In this document: one piece after another, positions 1 through 10,809 of the stretch
How positions within the stretch are numbered: the stretch's first letter is position 1
Layout: every line of letters starts with the position of its first letter
Source: Selaginella tamariscina
Lineage: Eukaryota; Streptophyta; Lycopodiopsida; Selaginellales; Selaginellaceae
Direction: 5' to 3'
Assembly (NCBI GenBank): GCA_003024785.1
Contig: PUQB01000469.1
Location: forward strand, 1-64,000
Length of the DNA: 64,000 nucleotides
Program-made: the position numbers and the translations under genes
The notes under the pieces: model-generated
What the model was told of the DNA's origin: nothing
Databases searched by the model: none
Seen by the model: the letters and a program-made list of their open reading frames with translations, nothing else

Positions 1-377
1 GGATATTGTCGCATGTTGGTCCACAAGCTAGTAAACATACAAAGAAACCCAAATGAAGGACCTTTGTATACACAACAATAGCCACAAACTAGACCTCTTG
101 CAAACTCTATATATACTGTGGAAACATACTGTAAAATGCATCATCTTCCATCAGCATATTCCTAATAGCATCGCCCACACTAAGAAATCACTAAAAAAAT
201 GCCTAGCTCACACCAATCAACACCCAACCCAACCCCAATTAAGAAGCCCACATGTCCGTACTCTACAAAACATTGGGAAGTGCCTAACCCACACCAACCA
301 ACACCCACAAAACTATAAACACCATATGAGCTACCAAAAGCATGATCAACCCACAAGGACCAAGTCAGTGGTGAATC
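1..377. other. No recognisable gene
   Basis: I see no supported gene. A 110-residue open frame starts at 53, but its composition (Asn, His, Thr, Lys rich) reflects a local A/C bias and shows no domain. The stretch ends where an LTR-A copy starts. Confidence 0.5.
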
Positions 378-870
378 ATTCATAGTTTTTACTATGACTC
401 CTTTTTACTTTGGATGCTGACTGTTGTTACCTATTGTACTATGTTGATGGATTGTCATAATCGTTCCCTCTCCCTTATGCCAATTAGGCAAAGGGCCAAT
501 TGGTGTTTATGAGAGGGCCCTAGTCGTGATGACCTAGTTACGCTTGAGTCTTTTTGCCTACATATTCCACATATCCACAATCTTTACCCAAATAGTCAAC
601 CCACCAGGTTAGAACTAAGATGTAGTAAAAACCATGCCTGCTTAGTACACTTGGGTATCTAGTGATGGTCCAGCCGAGTGTCATTAGGTATTTGTAGGAA
701 ACTCTAGGCGAAGCTAGACTTATCTTCTAAAAAAATCACTCCCGATTTTAATGTCCCAATTAGGCTGATTGGTTAATGAAGATGAGTTTGGGCGTGTTGA
801 GTAGGGTTAGGAACACCCTAGGGTTGACCTACCCTCAAATAGGGTTTAATTAAAACTCGTCTCATTAACT
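378..870 (+). repeat. LTR-A family fragment, forward orientation
   Basis: This stretch reads in the same direction as the starts of two other copies, at 48058 and 49047. Shared blocks are TCATAGTTTTTACTATGACT at the start, 'ACTTGGGTATYTRGTGATGG' and 'GAAACTCTARGCGAAGCTAG'. It ends near 870, where similarity switches to the opposite orientation. The 49047 copy has TG...CA ends and a target duplication, so the family is probably an LTR. This copy lacks an intact 3' end. Confidence 0.7.
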
Positions 871-879
871 AAGGGCTTA

Positions 880-1570
880 GGTTGTTCAACCCTTGGATTC
901 CAAGGAGAACACTCCCCTAGCCAAGTGTGCCAAAGCACACCTAGTTATGAGACCTAACCTCCCTTGAGCGGCTATCCAAGGCTTAGCACCTTAGTGTGAG
1001 CACAAGCATGCCTATTTGCTAGAGTATCCAACCCTTGGCAACAAGCCCATGACACAACCCCGAAGGGCGTGCCTCAGGCATTGTATCATGTGACGTCTAG
1101 CCCAGTGTCACATCTCCATATGACACTACCTTCCACGATGTGGGCTATTAATGCCATAGCCCTTAGATTTAAGAGTTGCACCAAGTGCCACAAACATGGC
1201 ATTCCTCAATGCCAACTTATAACCCTTCAATGAACCCTCAAGTACTAGGTAACATGAACCTATCAAACAAGATCCCATGCCACAGTTGAATAAAGACACA
1301 TATGTGCCTTACTTGGTCGTGAGTGTTACACCTAGCTTGACGTGGAGGAGGAGGCTAGAGACAAACCTCAACCTCGCTTGTGCATTCTGACAAGACCTTT
1401 CAAGCATGGATTCGCCAATGTTAAGGGTGAGCTACCCTAAAGGTGGGACGTCCCCTGTTATTTGGCGGCACAACAGAGGGTTGTACCTTAATGACACAAA
1501 GCTAAAGTTTGCACCGACAAAAGAGCAACGAACTCAGTCATGAACCCATGAGCTCTCCTACTACATACTC
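880..1570 (-). repeat. LTR-A family fragment, reverse orientation
   Basis: The reverse complement matches the middle and 3' part of the copy at 49270-50070. Shared blocks include the 'ATGGAGATGTGACACTG' region, the 'CTGAGGCACGCCC' region and the 'AGGTACAACCCTCTGTTGTG' region, in the same order. With the forward fragment just to its left, it forms two inward-facing or rearranged pieces of one repeat family. No coding potential is seen. Confidence 0.7.
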
Positions 1571-1859
1571 TACCTGACGGAGCCCCCCCGGCCCTCTTTT
1601 CCTATATGTGTGAGGCACTCGCAAAGTCTTGTATTTAGGGTTATCCAAACCTAGGTTTGGGAGTTCGCTTAGGAAGGGAATCGGATAGAGGCTCACCACG
1701 GTCGACCACCTCAGCGTGATGCTCGCCTGGATCATCATCTGGGTTCCGATTCCCCTACCGGCGTAGTTCCATTCGGACACCACTAGAGGGTCAAGGAAAA
1801 GAGCAGGTAGGCACCAATCGAGCCAACAAAGGAAAGCAACTGGCCACGCCAGAGTTATC

Positions 1860-3250
1860 ACGGAAATGGGCAAGAGAAAACTCCCCACCAGAGCAGGCTG
1901 GGGGAAGGGAATCATGGGAAAAGGAGCGAAGGGCCCAGCCATGGAGTCCACACCGACAGTTCCCCTAGCAGAAGTCCTTGAAATACCACGACAACCGGCA
2001 CAAGGGCCGCAGGGCACGAGAGAGTCTCCAGTTGGCCATCGCAGGCTGCCAACTCGGGCAATGAGGGAGATATAGGTAACGTTGTTGAGTGAGACTTACC
2101 AACACAAGGGGCAATGAGCCACCCTAGCACATCTCGAACTAGCCAAGCCTTCGATCGGATCAGGAAGGTAGTGGTAATGTACAACGACTTAGACTCCCTA
2201 GAGTGTTCGCAGAGCATGACACCATAGTAAAGGAGCGCACGGACCGCTGCCAAACCGCTCAAAAGGAGGCAAGGGGGTATTCGGAACAGCTTCTCCAGGG
2301 AGTCCAACTATGGGAGATCATGGAGGCCAAAAGGAACAAGCAAAAGAGGCATGCCAACAATTAACCAACTGCTTAGACCAATTGTAGAGCAAGTATGATA
2401 GCCTCCAAAGGCTCCACGATCAACTCGGACAAGACCATGAATAGGCCACAACGGAGAGGGAACGGCAAGTTTTTGAGCTTGGCATTGAACTCGAGCAACG
2501 TAAGGTGGAGCTCACGAAGGTCCACCAAGAGCTGGTAGCGGCCAAAAAAGAACTGCACTGGCCCACCAATCAGCTCGAAGTTACGCATGTGTCCTCTTTG
2601 GTGAAACCCACTCTAGAGGCACAATGGGTTATAGTTCTGCTCTAGCCACTCGAGAAACGCTGGCCGGTCAAGGCCCCACAGGACTCAACGTGGACCACCA
2701 TGGAGTTAGAGGTGCACACTCAACTACAGGCTCAACTCCTCGCAGTAAAGCAACATGAACTACACCGCTCGCGAGAGCAGACTTAGGAGCTGGAGGTCCA
2801 ACTTAAGCAATCTAGGAGCAATAGGCAGGGTTCGAGGCAAGGCTATAGAGAGTGACCGTGCTACAGGATGCGACCATCGCCACCCTGAAGCTGAAGCTAA
2901 CCGCAACAGAGAGTGAGATCACCATATACCGCTAGCACTATGGGGTTGACGACTGAAGGGATGGCTCGAGGATGTGCCAACAAATAAATTCGGGCATCTA
3001 GTTGATGGTGTTTTGACCACCGTCAAACCGCCAGTCAGCACGAACAAGCGACAAAACAGAGTGGCTGAGCAAATGAAGGTACAACAAGTATGAAATGATG
3101 ACAATAGCTGTTAGATGGCGCTTAACCAGGCATACATCCGATCGTCCGGATCAACTATCAAGGTACTCGAGACAGCACGTGTGAGGGAGGCACATAAATG
3201 CTACATGCAGGACTTTGTCACAGGGTGGCAGACCAATGAGAAAGTGCCAC
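1860..3250 (+). pseudogene. Decayed gag-like coiled-coil region of a retroelement
   Basis: This GC-richer stretch retains pieces of a forward reading frame. An N-terminal Pro/Gly/Arg-rich segment begins with ATG at 1866. Further on (about 2450-2600 and 2700-2850) are Glu/Gln/Leu-rich heptad-like segments, for example ELGIELEQRKVELTKVHQEL and ELEVQLKQSRSNRQ, typical of a coiled coil. Several stops sit where Gln would be expected (TAG for CAG), consistent with C-to-T decay. No protease or polymerase follows. Gag of an LTR element is the likeliest origin because LTR-A pieces flank it, but a coiled-coil host gene relic cannot be excluded. The 131- and 159-residue reverse-strand frames here look like shadows. 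Confidence 0.4.
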
Positions 3251-3273
3251 CGGTACCTAGGGTCTAGTACTAG

Positions 3274-3290
3274 CCAATCCACTCTATAAG
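3274..3290 (+). promoter_or_regulatory. CCAAT and TATA-like boxes, possibly an LTR promoter
   Basis: A CCAAT box (3274-3278) is followed within a few bases by CTCTATAAG (about 3282-3290). T-rich, pyrimidine-rich sequence lies downstream. A 77-residue open frame (3356-3589) follows but has no recognisable domain. The arrangement resembles a U3/R promoter of an LTR retroelement; no matching second LTR was found. Confidence 0.3.
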
Positions 3291-3600
3291 TAGGAAGGTT
3301 GGTAGTGGTCGGGTCCTTCTAGTCCGTTTTTGTCTTTGTATCTTGCTCCACCTTTTTGGGGCAGCTTTGCACTTGGACATGCAATATATATATACATTCT
3401 CCTTTTGTTCACCACCCTTTTTGTTACTATCCTCTCGCCTTGCTTCTAGCCCAACAACGCACTAACAAAGGAAGCGGCAGCACTGCACTAGGAGAACTCC
3501 CTCCTCCCCTATACACGGACCCTCACGCCGTCCAGATAGAGGCCATCTCAGCACCTTCTAGTGCTCCAGAGGTAAGTTCGACTCATTGATGCAGACCCCG

Positions 3601-5465
3601 GGACTGGATGCTACTCACAACGTTCTGGCAACCAATGAGACTTTATAGCAACACCACATTTGGCCTACGGAATCCTCGATGACCAAATATATTATTTGAA
3701 AAACACAACTAACTTGGTCACTTATCTCAATAAATGCATAATTATTGAGTCATGAAATGGTTATTTTAAAGTTAATTCATTATAACTCAATTGATTAAAA
3801 GCTAAGCATATTCGAGAGTATTTCGTGGATATTCTCAATATTTATTGTAATTTTTAATTTTTAATTCATTTTAAAAATAATCTTATTTTTGCCATTTGTC
3901 ATATTTTGCCACTTTATTAATATATGACTTACATATATTTTAATTAATTTTTGATAAAATGTTACCTCTAAAGTGTTTGCATTGGCCATTTGAATGTCTC
4001 TTTTGTTGCTTTTAATTACTTTTTAACTTGCTCAAGATATCTATTACAATCTTTGACTAACCAGACATCCATATGCTTCTTTTTGAATTCACAGAACTTC
4101 TTCTTCTTTTTTTTTTCCAAAGGAGGCATTAAGCTGAAGAGTGTGATCAAATGTGGTTTGGGGTAATTAATATTGGGTGTGATTGGCCACTATGTAATTA
4201 TTGTTAACGAGTCAATCAATGTATTAATTAATTTACAAAAGTGTTATGCATGTGGAACATATGTTTGTTATAGAGGGAATTTAAAAAGGACATCTTTCAT
4301 TGTATATAAAAAGTTGCTATAGAGGATGAAAATTTGTCAGAAAAAAACAGTTTTGGACGTTATTAGCCTGTTGTAAAGAGCTTGTTATTAGATGTTTTAA
4401 AGAGAGCTGGCTGTATGACCAATTAATTGATTATTGAGTTTACATTGATCAATGTAAGTATATAAATGATCAATTTGCAATTTTTAACACACATTTCTAA
4501 GCAAATTTTAAATGGTTATAACATTTTAAAACTAATATATTGAAAAAAAAACATGTTAGATATTTCTTAATTAACACTATTGTTTAACATAAGTTTTGGC
4601 ATATTTTATTAAAGATCCATATTAATAATAATAAAAGGTGGTTATGGATAAAGAGATAAAAAATTGATATATTACATATAGTTAATTCATGGGATTATGA
4701 AATAGATACAATTATCCTTTTCTTAATTAAAAAAAACTTAAAAAATTGTAAAGTCTTGAATTCAAATTAAAGATTAAAAATCCTAATTGAATTATGTTAA
4801 ATAGCTAAAACTAGGACAAAGAATATTTTAGAATCCAAGATTAAAAATAAGAATATTCGAAGTCCTAGAATCTTAAAAGAAAACTAAATTTTAAGAGCCT
4901 TATTTTTTTAAATTTAAATAAATAAATAAATTTATACTTAATAAAGAAAAGCTTTATAATTAATAAACCATATTTAAATTTATTAAACTTTTTTTACTTA
5001 ACATAAATATATATAAGTTAATAAATATATTAGTAATATTTATTTCATACTTGATTAGAAGAAATGTTATTTTTAAAGTTATATTGGTGAGACATTAAAC
5101 ATAGATTCGATTGTATATCTACTGTACATTATATATATGAGCATGTATGTACATGCATTCATACACAAGATTAAAATTAAATAAATAAATTTGAAACTTA
5201 CACATACCAATATTATATATACATATATAGACACACACACAATACCAAGTTATTCATCTTTATCTTTTATATTTAATAAAATCATAAATTGCTACTGCAT
5301 ATAAGCTTGTCGACTAGACTATGTCACATAAGCAAAATACTGCTGCTATACGCTTTTGAGGTATTACAATATGGAATGATAAGTTCAGACATGTTGTGAG
5401 AACACAACTAGTTTCATTTAAGTGTACTAAACTTAGTAACAAATTACATACATAAGAAACACATA
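3601..5465. other. AT-rich intergenic stretch
   Basis: Strongly AT-rich sequence with homopolymer and AT runs. I see no conserved reading frame, RNA gene or terminal repeats. Confidence 0.6.
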
Positions 5466-6120
5466 CAATTTAAACTTGCAAAAAGCTGCTTCTTGAGCAT
5501 GTCGAACAGTCACACGAGCTAGAAACTCGTCAGGAACTGGATTACCCTTCTCTTATGACGAGTAATCTGTGCAGTATGAACAAGTGTCTTCCACTTATCC
5601 TTGAGATCAACAGCAGTCCTGAACTTGCCATTCTCAAAAACCTGCACTTTTACATCCTTCCATCTTCCAGTTCCCAGTTTCTCCACAGCCCCCAAGAGCC
5701 TCTATCTCACCAACACTAAATGGCCTCCTTATACGTTTTGTATGATTAATATCAACTCCATTAGCTCCTTCTCCCACTGCAGGATATAAAATGATATCCT
5801 TTGTTCGAACTTCATCCGTCTTTATAGTTTTTTGCTTGCCCTAAAGCCTGAAGTACAAGAGGTTGTTGGGAAGGTACCGGTTCTAGCATGAATTCTAAGT
5901 GTGACAGATCGATCTGACATAAAGGGGTGGATTCAGTGGAAACCTTTTCCCCTTTAGAAATAATACAAAGCGTAGATCCATGTCCTAATAGATTCACCAT
6001 CGCATCTGCAACGTACTTCCCTAAGGTGCCAATTGAGGCGGACTCTGGGATATCAATGTGAAACTCTGGGACACTTAATGAATTCATCGGAACCTTGACA
6101 TTTCCTATCTTGCTCCTCTT
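5466..6120 (-). pseudogene. TRF-like telomere-repeat-binding protein, frame-broken
   Basis: Read on the minus strand, the 5' half (6107-5815) gives a ubiquitin-like segment ending LSHLEFMLEPVP, as in plant TRF-like/TRP telomere-binding proteins. The 3' half (about 5735-5500) gives the plant telobox Myb domain: RRPFSVGEIEAL, LGTGRWKDVK, then the family hallmark VDLKDKWKTLVHTA, then a PVPDEFLARV-like end. These proteins bind double-stranded TTTAGGG repeats through the Myb domain. Three frame changes are visible, near 5825, 5745 and 5530. The family normally has a long linker and introns between the two domains; here they are only about 40 residues apart with no intron. This suggests a truncated or retro-derived copy, although sequence errors could add frame breaks. 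Confidence 0.75.
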
Positions 6121-6143
6121 GGATCTATTTGTCGATGGGCGCC

Positions 6144-6170
6144 CAAACCCTAAAACCCTAAAACCCTAAA
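6144..6170 (+). repeat. Three telomere-type repeats (telobox cluster)
   Basis: Three CCCTAAA-type units in a row (two as CCCTAAAA) lie immediately upstream of the minus-strand TRF-like relic. Short CCCTAAA tracts occur in promoters and 5' leaders of many plant genes, so this may be the relic's own promoter or leader and need not be an ancient telomere scar. Confidence 0.75.
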
Positions 6171-6226
6171 TCACAAATCAAATAGGAATATTCAAAATAT
6201 AAAGGTTAAGTATTAGGAAATTTTAA

Positions 6227-7240
6227 TTAGTTATTGCTGGTGTGTGTGTGTGAGGTAGCTTGGTAGCTTGGTAGCACGACATATCCTAGCATAAGAGAGT
6301 TCCATACAACAGCAGTCTGGTCAAAAACTTCTTTTGCAAGCTGCATGCTCCCGCATTTCCCACACATGTCCACCGGAGTAGCCGCAACAGTCTGCTTATG
6401 AATGCCGATCCCTTTCTTCTGCTTGTGTGGTTCACTCCCCTTCGCAAAACCTGCACATGCCTTGAGTGCGACAACAAACGTAACACGGTCCCTCTCACAG
6501 TCCATCCTATGAATAAGTCGAGGGCCAGAGAAAACTATCCAACAGAAGGTAACGACGTGCCGGTGGACCATCCTGTCGAAGACATGCCTGGCGTAATGCA
6601 TGCTTCCGCACTTTGCATACATGTCGACTAACGTGCTCTCTTGGCTGCCGCTATGTATGCACGCGACTTGAGTGCAGCAATGTATGTGACATTGTTCGTG
6701 AACACTCTATAGCTGTTAAGCTCTCCTCGTTCTCGACGTATCCTAATATTATGCAGTTCCACGTGACAGCGTTGTTGGGCGTGACGCATGCTTCCGCATT
6801 TCCCCTACATATCTACCAGACTGCTTTGTACAACTAGGTTGGAGTGAAATCCACCGGCTTCGACTTGCTTGTGAATGTTAATCCCTCTCGAGAGAGCAAG
6901 ATGTTTCTTCTCACTGGCCCAAGCCTGCACAGGCTTGAGTGTTGCAACATATACAGTCCATCTTGGCGAACAACTCTATAGCAATGGAGCTTTCTCATTC
7001 TCCATGTCCATATAACAACATCCCGCTGAGTGGTACTATGAAATACTTCCTTGGCATGATACATACATGTTAATCAGGGCAGCAGCTTCCTACCGTTTAT
7101 CATGACAATGAGCTTCAACTGCATGCTTGTGTACTACCCTCCCGCGTTCTAAGTCCCTTATCTTAACAAAATCCGAGGCACTCTTTTTGTTGTCCTCGAT
7201 TTGTGCTTCAAGATGGTGCTTTCAGCTGCTTGTTTGTGGC
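6227..7240 (-). pseudogene. Pentatricopeptide-repeat (PPR) protein relic
   Basis: Minus-strand frames contain PPR repeat signatures of the PLS class: MYAKCGSMHYARHVFDRM, DMCGKCGSMQLAKEVFD, and further upstream MYHAKEVFHSTTQRDVV, plus an HKHAVEAH-type segment and an 'ALKACAG'-like segment. PPR proteins are RNA-binding, usually organelle-targeted, and act in RNA editing or processing. Repeats are spread over at least two frames with several stops, and there is no start or C-terminal E/DYW domain. I call a pseudogene fragment; its parent cannot be named. Confidence 0.75.
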
Positions 7241-7628
7241 CTCACATACACAAATGAGTATACATGTGTATTTAACAATATATTTATACAACCTACATTG
7301 ACGATGATATATATGTAAATTTATCCTGTTATCATTGTTGTTCTTCACATGGCTAGAATATTTGAAGGTTAAGTCATTAAAGCTTATCTTTGATATAATA
7401 AGCATGATTTGATATTGTGTTGGTCCTTAACTTCACAATGTAATTCCATGTCTGTGTGGACTTGCTCTTTCACTCTCACATTTACTTTAATATTTTACAA
7501 TATCCCACACATGCACTAAAATACTAAATAGCAATAAACATGAACATATACAACATATACCTAGGTTGAACAATTATTACAATTATTAAATTTATAAATG
7601 GTTCATGATTGACAACGATACTATACAC
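7241..7628. other. AT-rich spacer to the left of the Ty3/gypsy element
   Basis: No supported gene. It ends in ACAC, which is repeated directly after the right LTR at 12546-12549 and is the probable target-site duplication. Confidence 0.5.
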
Positions 7629-7829
7629 TGTAAGATACTGTATATTAGGTAACATATCGTATATACGCATGTGTATACACACATGCGTAATGACACATGG
7701 GTGGTGATCTGGCCTCCATGTGTCAGCGCCACGTGTTGCATGTGTGTCACATGGCAGGAGGTCTCCTGTATATAAGCAAGGTTTTTGTAATTGAATGGGA
7801 TCTAACATCTTGAATATTCTGCTCTTTCA
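7629..7829 (+). repeat. 5' LTR
   Basis: 201 bp, TG...CA ends. It contains a TATATAAG box (TGTATATAAGCAAGG region, near 7770) and G-box-like CCACGTG sites. It matches the 3' LTR with roughly ten substitutions, mostly transitions, and a few 1-2-bp indels. Confidence 0.9.
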
Positions 7830-8740
7830 TTGGTGGAGAAGTTGGGTATCCCTTTCTTTTTGCCTCTTCCTTTTCTTGTTTCCATGATAATGAATATGGA
7901 GACGGCTTTTAGCATTATTGCTACTGCTATTGATGCACAAACGAAGTTGTTGGAGCGCTTTGTTGAGGATTCGTCCTCATCTTCCCCGCCTGAGCCTCCT
8001 GCGGGGGATCTGCTTCTAGTGCTCCTTTGTCTTCTTCAAAGGCCACAAATAGGAGGGTTCAACCCCGATCTTTTTGTGGTAATCCGGGAGATGATGTATA
8101 CCATTGGTTTAATCATTTCCAAGTTATTGTTCGTTACCATGGTTGGGATGAAGCCTGTGCTCTAAGAGAATTCCCTACATGTTTAGAAGGCCCTGCGCTC
8201 AAGTGGTATAATGGATTGGCTGTGAAGATTCAAGCCAATAGTAATCAGTTGACGGAATGCCTCAAATGTACGTTTGGCAAAGTTGAGGATTCAGATAATG
8301 CTTTTCAACAACTGCATGCGATATGACAACATCCTAGTGAGTCTGTTATGCGGTTCAGTATTAGGTTCGAGGATTTAGCTCGGCATGCATATCCTAACAT
8401 GCATGAGCCCATTAAGCTCGGTATGTTATGGCCAACTATGTGATCCGAACTTGTTCGATTCGTTCGGGCTCTTCGTCCTACCACATTGGAGGAAGCTTTT
8501 GCACTAGCTCAACGATTTGAGTTGGTGCCTGGTGAGGGCCGTGGTCCCCTTGGGTTACCTGCTCCTCCTATTCAGCGTGTTGATCCAATGGAGGTTGACG
8601 CTGCTGCATATGTGCCCGCACGACAAGCCTTTCGTGGTTGACCTCGGGGCCCACCCCGTGGACCACCTCCACGAAATTGTCCTGCACTTGCTCCAGTTCC
8701 TACCCGTGGTGGTCAAAATCCACGTATTCATCAGGAGGTA
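7830..8740 (+). pseudogene. gag, frame-broken
   Basis: The first frame opens at 7830 and shifts near 8030. The retrotransposon gag core is then readable in a second frame: WFNHFQVIVRYHGWDEACAL, LEGPALKWYNGL. It has a TGA at about 8325, and further gag-like text after it (SVMRFSIRFEDLARHAYPNM, TTLEEAFALAQRFELV). Gag forms the virus-like particle. At least one frameshift and two in-frame stops interrupt it. A Pro/Arg-rich linker leads to the zinc knuckle. Confidence 0.8.
7831..7848 (+). other. Candidate primer-binding site
   Basis: The sequence one base after the 5' LTR begins TGGTGGAGAAGTTGGG. TGG next to the LTR is the usual complement of a tRNA CCA end. I cannot assign the tRNA, and the sequence is not the common initiator-Met type. 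Confidence 0.35.
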
Positions 8741-9776
8741 TCGGAACAATGCAGATCAACCCAATCAAGTTCATTGTTGGGCTTGTTGGGCACCTGGACA
8801 TACTTGGCGGGCATGCGATATGTATCCTGATTGGCGTCCACCACATCCAGGCTGGCGACCATATGTTCCGGATGGTGTACCTGTGGGGCCATTATGTCTG
8901 ATGAGGAGCTTCCAGATGATGACACTTCTCTTGCGCGTGGATCTGTTGCGGAAAACCAATAATCGTACGAGCGATGGAAGGATCTCGTGCGATGGAAACT
9001 CCACCTCCATGTTTTTTCGCTATGCATATCAAGGGCAAGTTCCACCAAATCATCCAGTTTTCACATTTTCTGCACGAGTGAATGATGTTTCAGTCACAGT
9101 ACTTGTGGATACAGGATCTAGTATGTCTTCCATAACTACTTCTCTGGCGCATCGGTGCTCATTACCCTTGAGACGAGCAGATAAGGTCTTGCACATTTTA
9201 TATGGTAATGGGCAGTCTCGTGCAGTATCACAGTACACCACTTCGACTACGCTGGTTATGGGTGCCAACTGTAAGTTTCCCTCTGGGTCTCTTAGGGTTG
9301 TCCCTTCCCAGGTCTTTGACATCATTCTGGGATGTGATTGGTTAAAGCAGTCGAAAGGTACATGTGATTTTTCACTCTCTCCTCCTGTATTACGCTTGGA
9401 GTCTGTGTCTTTGCAGTCTGTTCCTTTACGTCCAGAGAAGTTTGTTGCTGTTTGTATCACGCATACAGCTCCTTTGATTCCGGTCTTGGGGTGGTGTTCA
9501 TCTCAACAGGTTCAAATGCCGGATCCGTCACCTGAGTGTCGAGCACACTGCATCGAACAACTTAAGAAACAGTATGCAAGTTTGTTCAAATTTGATCTGT
9601 CCCAAGGTGCACGTGTGAAGACTCGACACTGTATACCCACCGGCAATGCAAAGCCTTTCAAAGTCCCGGTTCGACGCAGGTCACCAAAGGAGTTATCAGC
9701 CATGCGAACAGCTGTTACTGATATGATTGGTAAACGAGTGTGTCGTCCGTCCGTCACGGAGTCCATGGGCATGTGA
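8741..9776 (+). CDS. Zinc knuckle, aspartic protease and start of reverse transcriptase
   Basis: The continuous frame opens earlier (8517), but before about 8740 it reads out of phase with gag. From there: a CCHC zinc knuckle (CWACWAPGHTWRAC), an aspartic protease with VLVDTGSSMSSI and a later IILGCDWL, then a linker and the RT N-terminal region (ARVKTRHCIPTGNAKPFKVP). The frame stops at 9776 and RT continues in the overlapping frame from about 9760. The protease active-site Asp and flap region look intact. Confidence 0.85.
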
Positions 9777-10809
9777 ACCTCATTTGGTTCCCAAGCCTGA
9801 TGGATCTCTCCGATTTTGTGTGGATTACCGACCTCTTAACGATGTTACCATCAAAGATGTCTATCCACTTCCGAACTCTGCCGATCTATTAGATCGTTTG
9901 GGTCAGAGTCGATGGTTTACTAAGTTGGATTTGGCATCAGGATATTGGCAGGTTCCTATGGCTGAGGAGGATATTCCAAAAACGGCCTTCCGGACACCAT
10001 TTGGTCTTTACGAGTTTTTGGTCATGCCTTTTGGATTGACTTCAGCTCCTGCCACCTTTCAACGCATGATGGATGAGCTTCTTTCCGATATGCCTGATAT
10101 CACTGCCGATTTTATCGACGATGTGCTCATTCATGGGTCTGGTTCTTGGGAGGATCACATTCGTGATGTACGGCGCGTTCTTGATCGATTTCGAGAAGTT
10201 GGCCTGAAGTTGAAACTTGAAAAGTGTGTGTTTGGTTCGACCGACACCACTTACTTGGGTTACCGTATATCTCGAGAGGGTTTACAGGTGGATCCAATGA
10301 AGTTGCGAGCTGTTCGAGAGTTCCCTCGTCCCCGTACAGTACAGGAAGTCCAGCGTTTCTTGGGCACGGTGCAGTACTTGGGTCGATTCATCGATCATCT
10401 CACTGATCGAACTGCCCCTCTTCGGGAGTTAGTTCGTCCACAGGTATCTTTCAGGTGGACTCGCAGGTGTCAGCAGGCATTTGACCAGTTAAAAGAGTTC
10501 CTGACAACTCCACCATTGCTTCAATACCCAGATTTTACTCGTCCGTTCATTTTACGAGTAGATGCCTCAGATGTTGGTATTGGTGGTGTATTGATGCAAA
10601 CTGATGCTGTGGATTCTTCAATTCGACACCCGGTGGCTTACATTAGTCGAGTACTCACGCCGGCTGAGCGGAATTATTCCACTACTGAAAAAGAATGCCT
10701 TGCTGCTGTTTGGGGTTTTGAACGACTTCATGCCTACTTACATGGGAGTGAAACACTTTTGGAGTGTGATCATGCTGCTGTCACTTCCTTATTAAACGGA
10801 AGAATTTAG
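9727..10809 (+). CDS. Reverse transcriptase-RNase H
   Basis: 360 residues. RT motifs in order: LVPKPDGSLRFCVDYRPLND, KLDLASGYWQV, TAFRTPFGLYEFLVMPFGL, the catalytic box as DFIDDVL (Phe where most have Tyr), and YLGYRISREGLQVDP. The connection domain and RNase H follow (LRVDASDVGIGGVLMQ, then YSTTEKECLAAVW). The frame ends within RNase H (LLNGRI); the remaining RNase H end and the linker continue shifted. This enzyme copies element RNA into DNA in the particle. Confidence 0.92.
   Translation: MVNECVVRPSRSPWACEPHLVPKPDGSLRFCVDYRPLNDVTIKDVYPLPNSADLLDRLGQSRWFTKLDLASGYWQVPMAEEDIPKTAFRTPFGLYEFLVMPFGLTSAPATFQRMMDELLSDMPDITADFIDDVLIHGSGSWEDHIRDVRRVLDRFREVGLKLKLEKCVFGSTDTTYLGYRISREGLQVDPMKLRAVREFPRPRTVQEVQRFLGTVQYLGRFIDHLTDRTAPLRELVRPQVSFRWTRRCQQAFDQLKEFLTTPPLLQYPDFTRPFILRVDASDVGIGGVLMQTDAVDSSIRHPVAYISRVLTPAERNYSTTEKECLAAVWGFERLHAYLHGSETLLECDHAAVTSLLNGRI

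Noticed and set aside
53-385. 110-residue open frame at the left edge
   Set aside because: Biased composition, no domain, and a same-length shadow on the other strand.
1538-2017. 159-residue minus-strand frame with hydrophobic stretches
   Set aside because: It lies antisense to the gag-like text and has no recognisable domain; treated as a shadow of GC-richer sequence.
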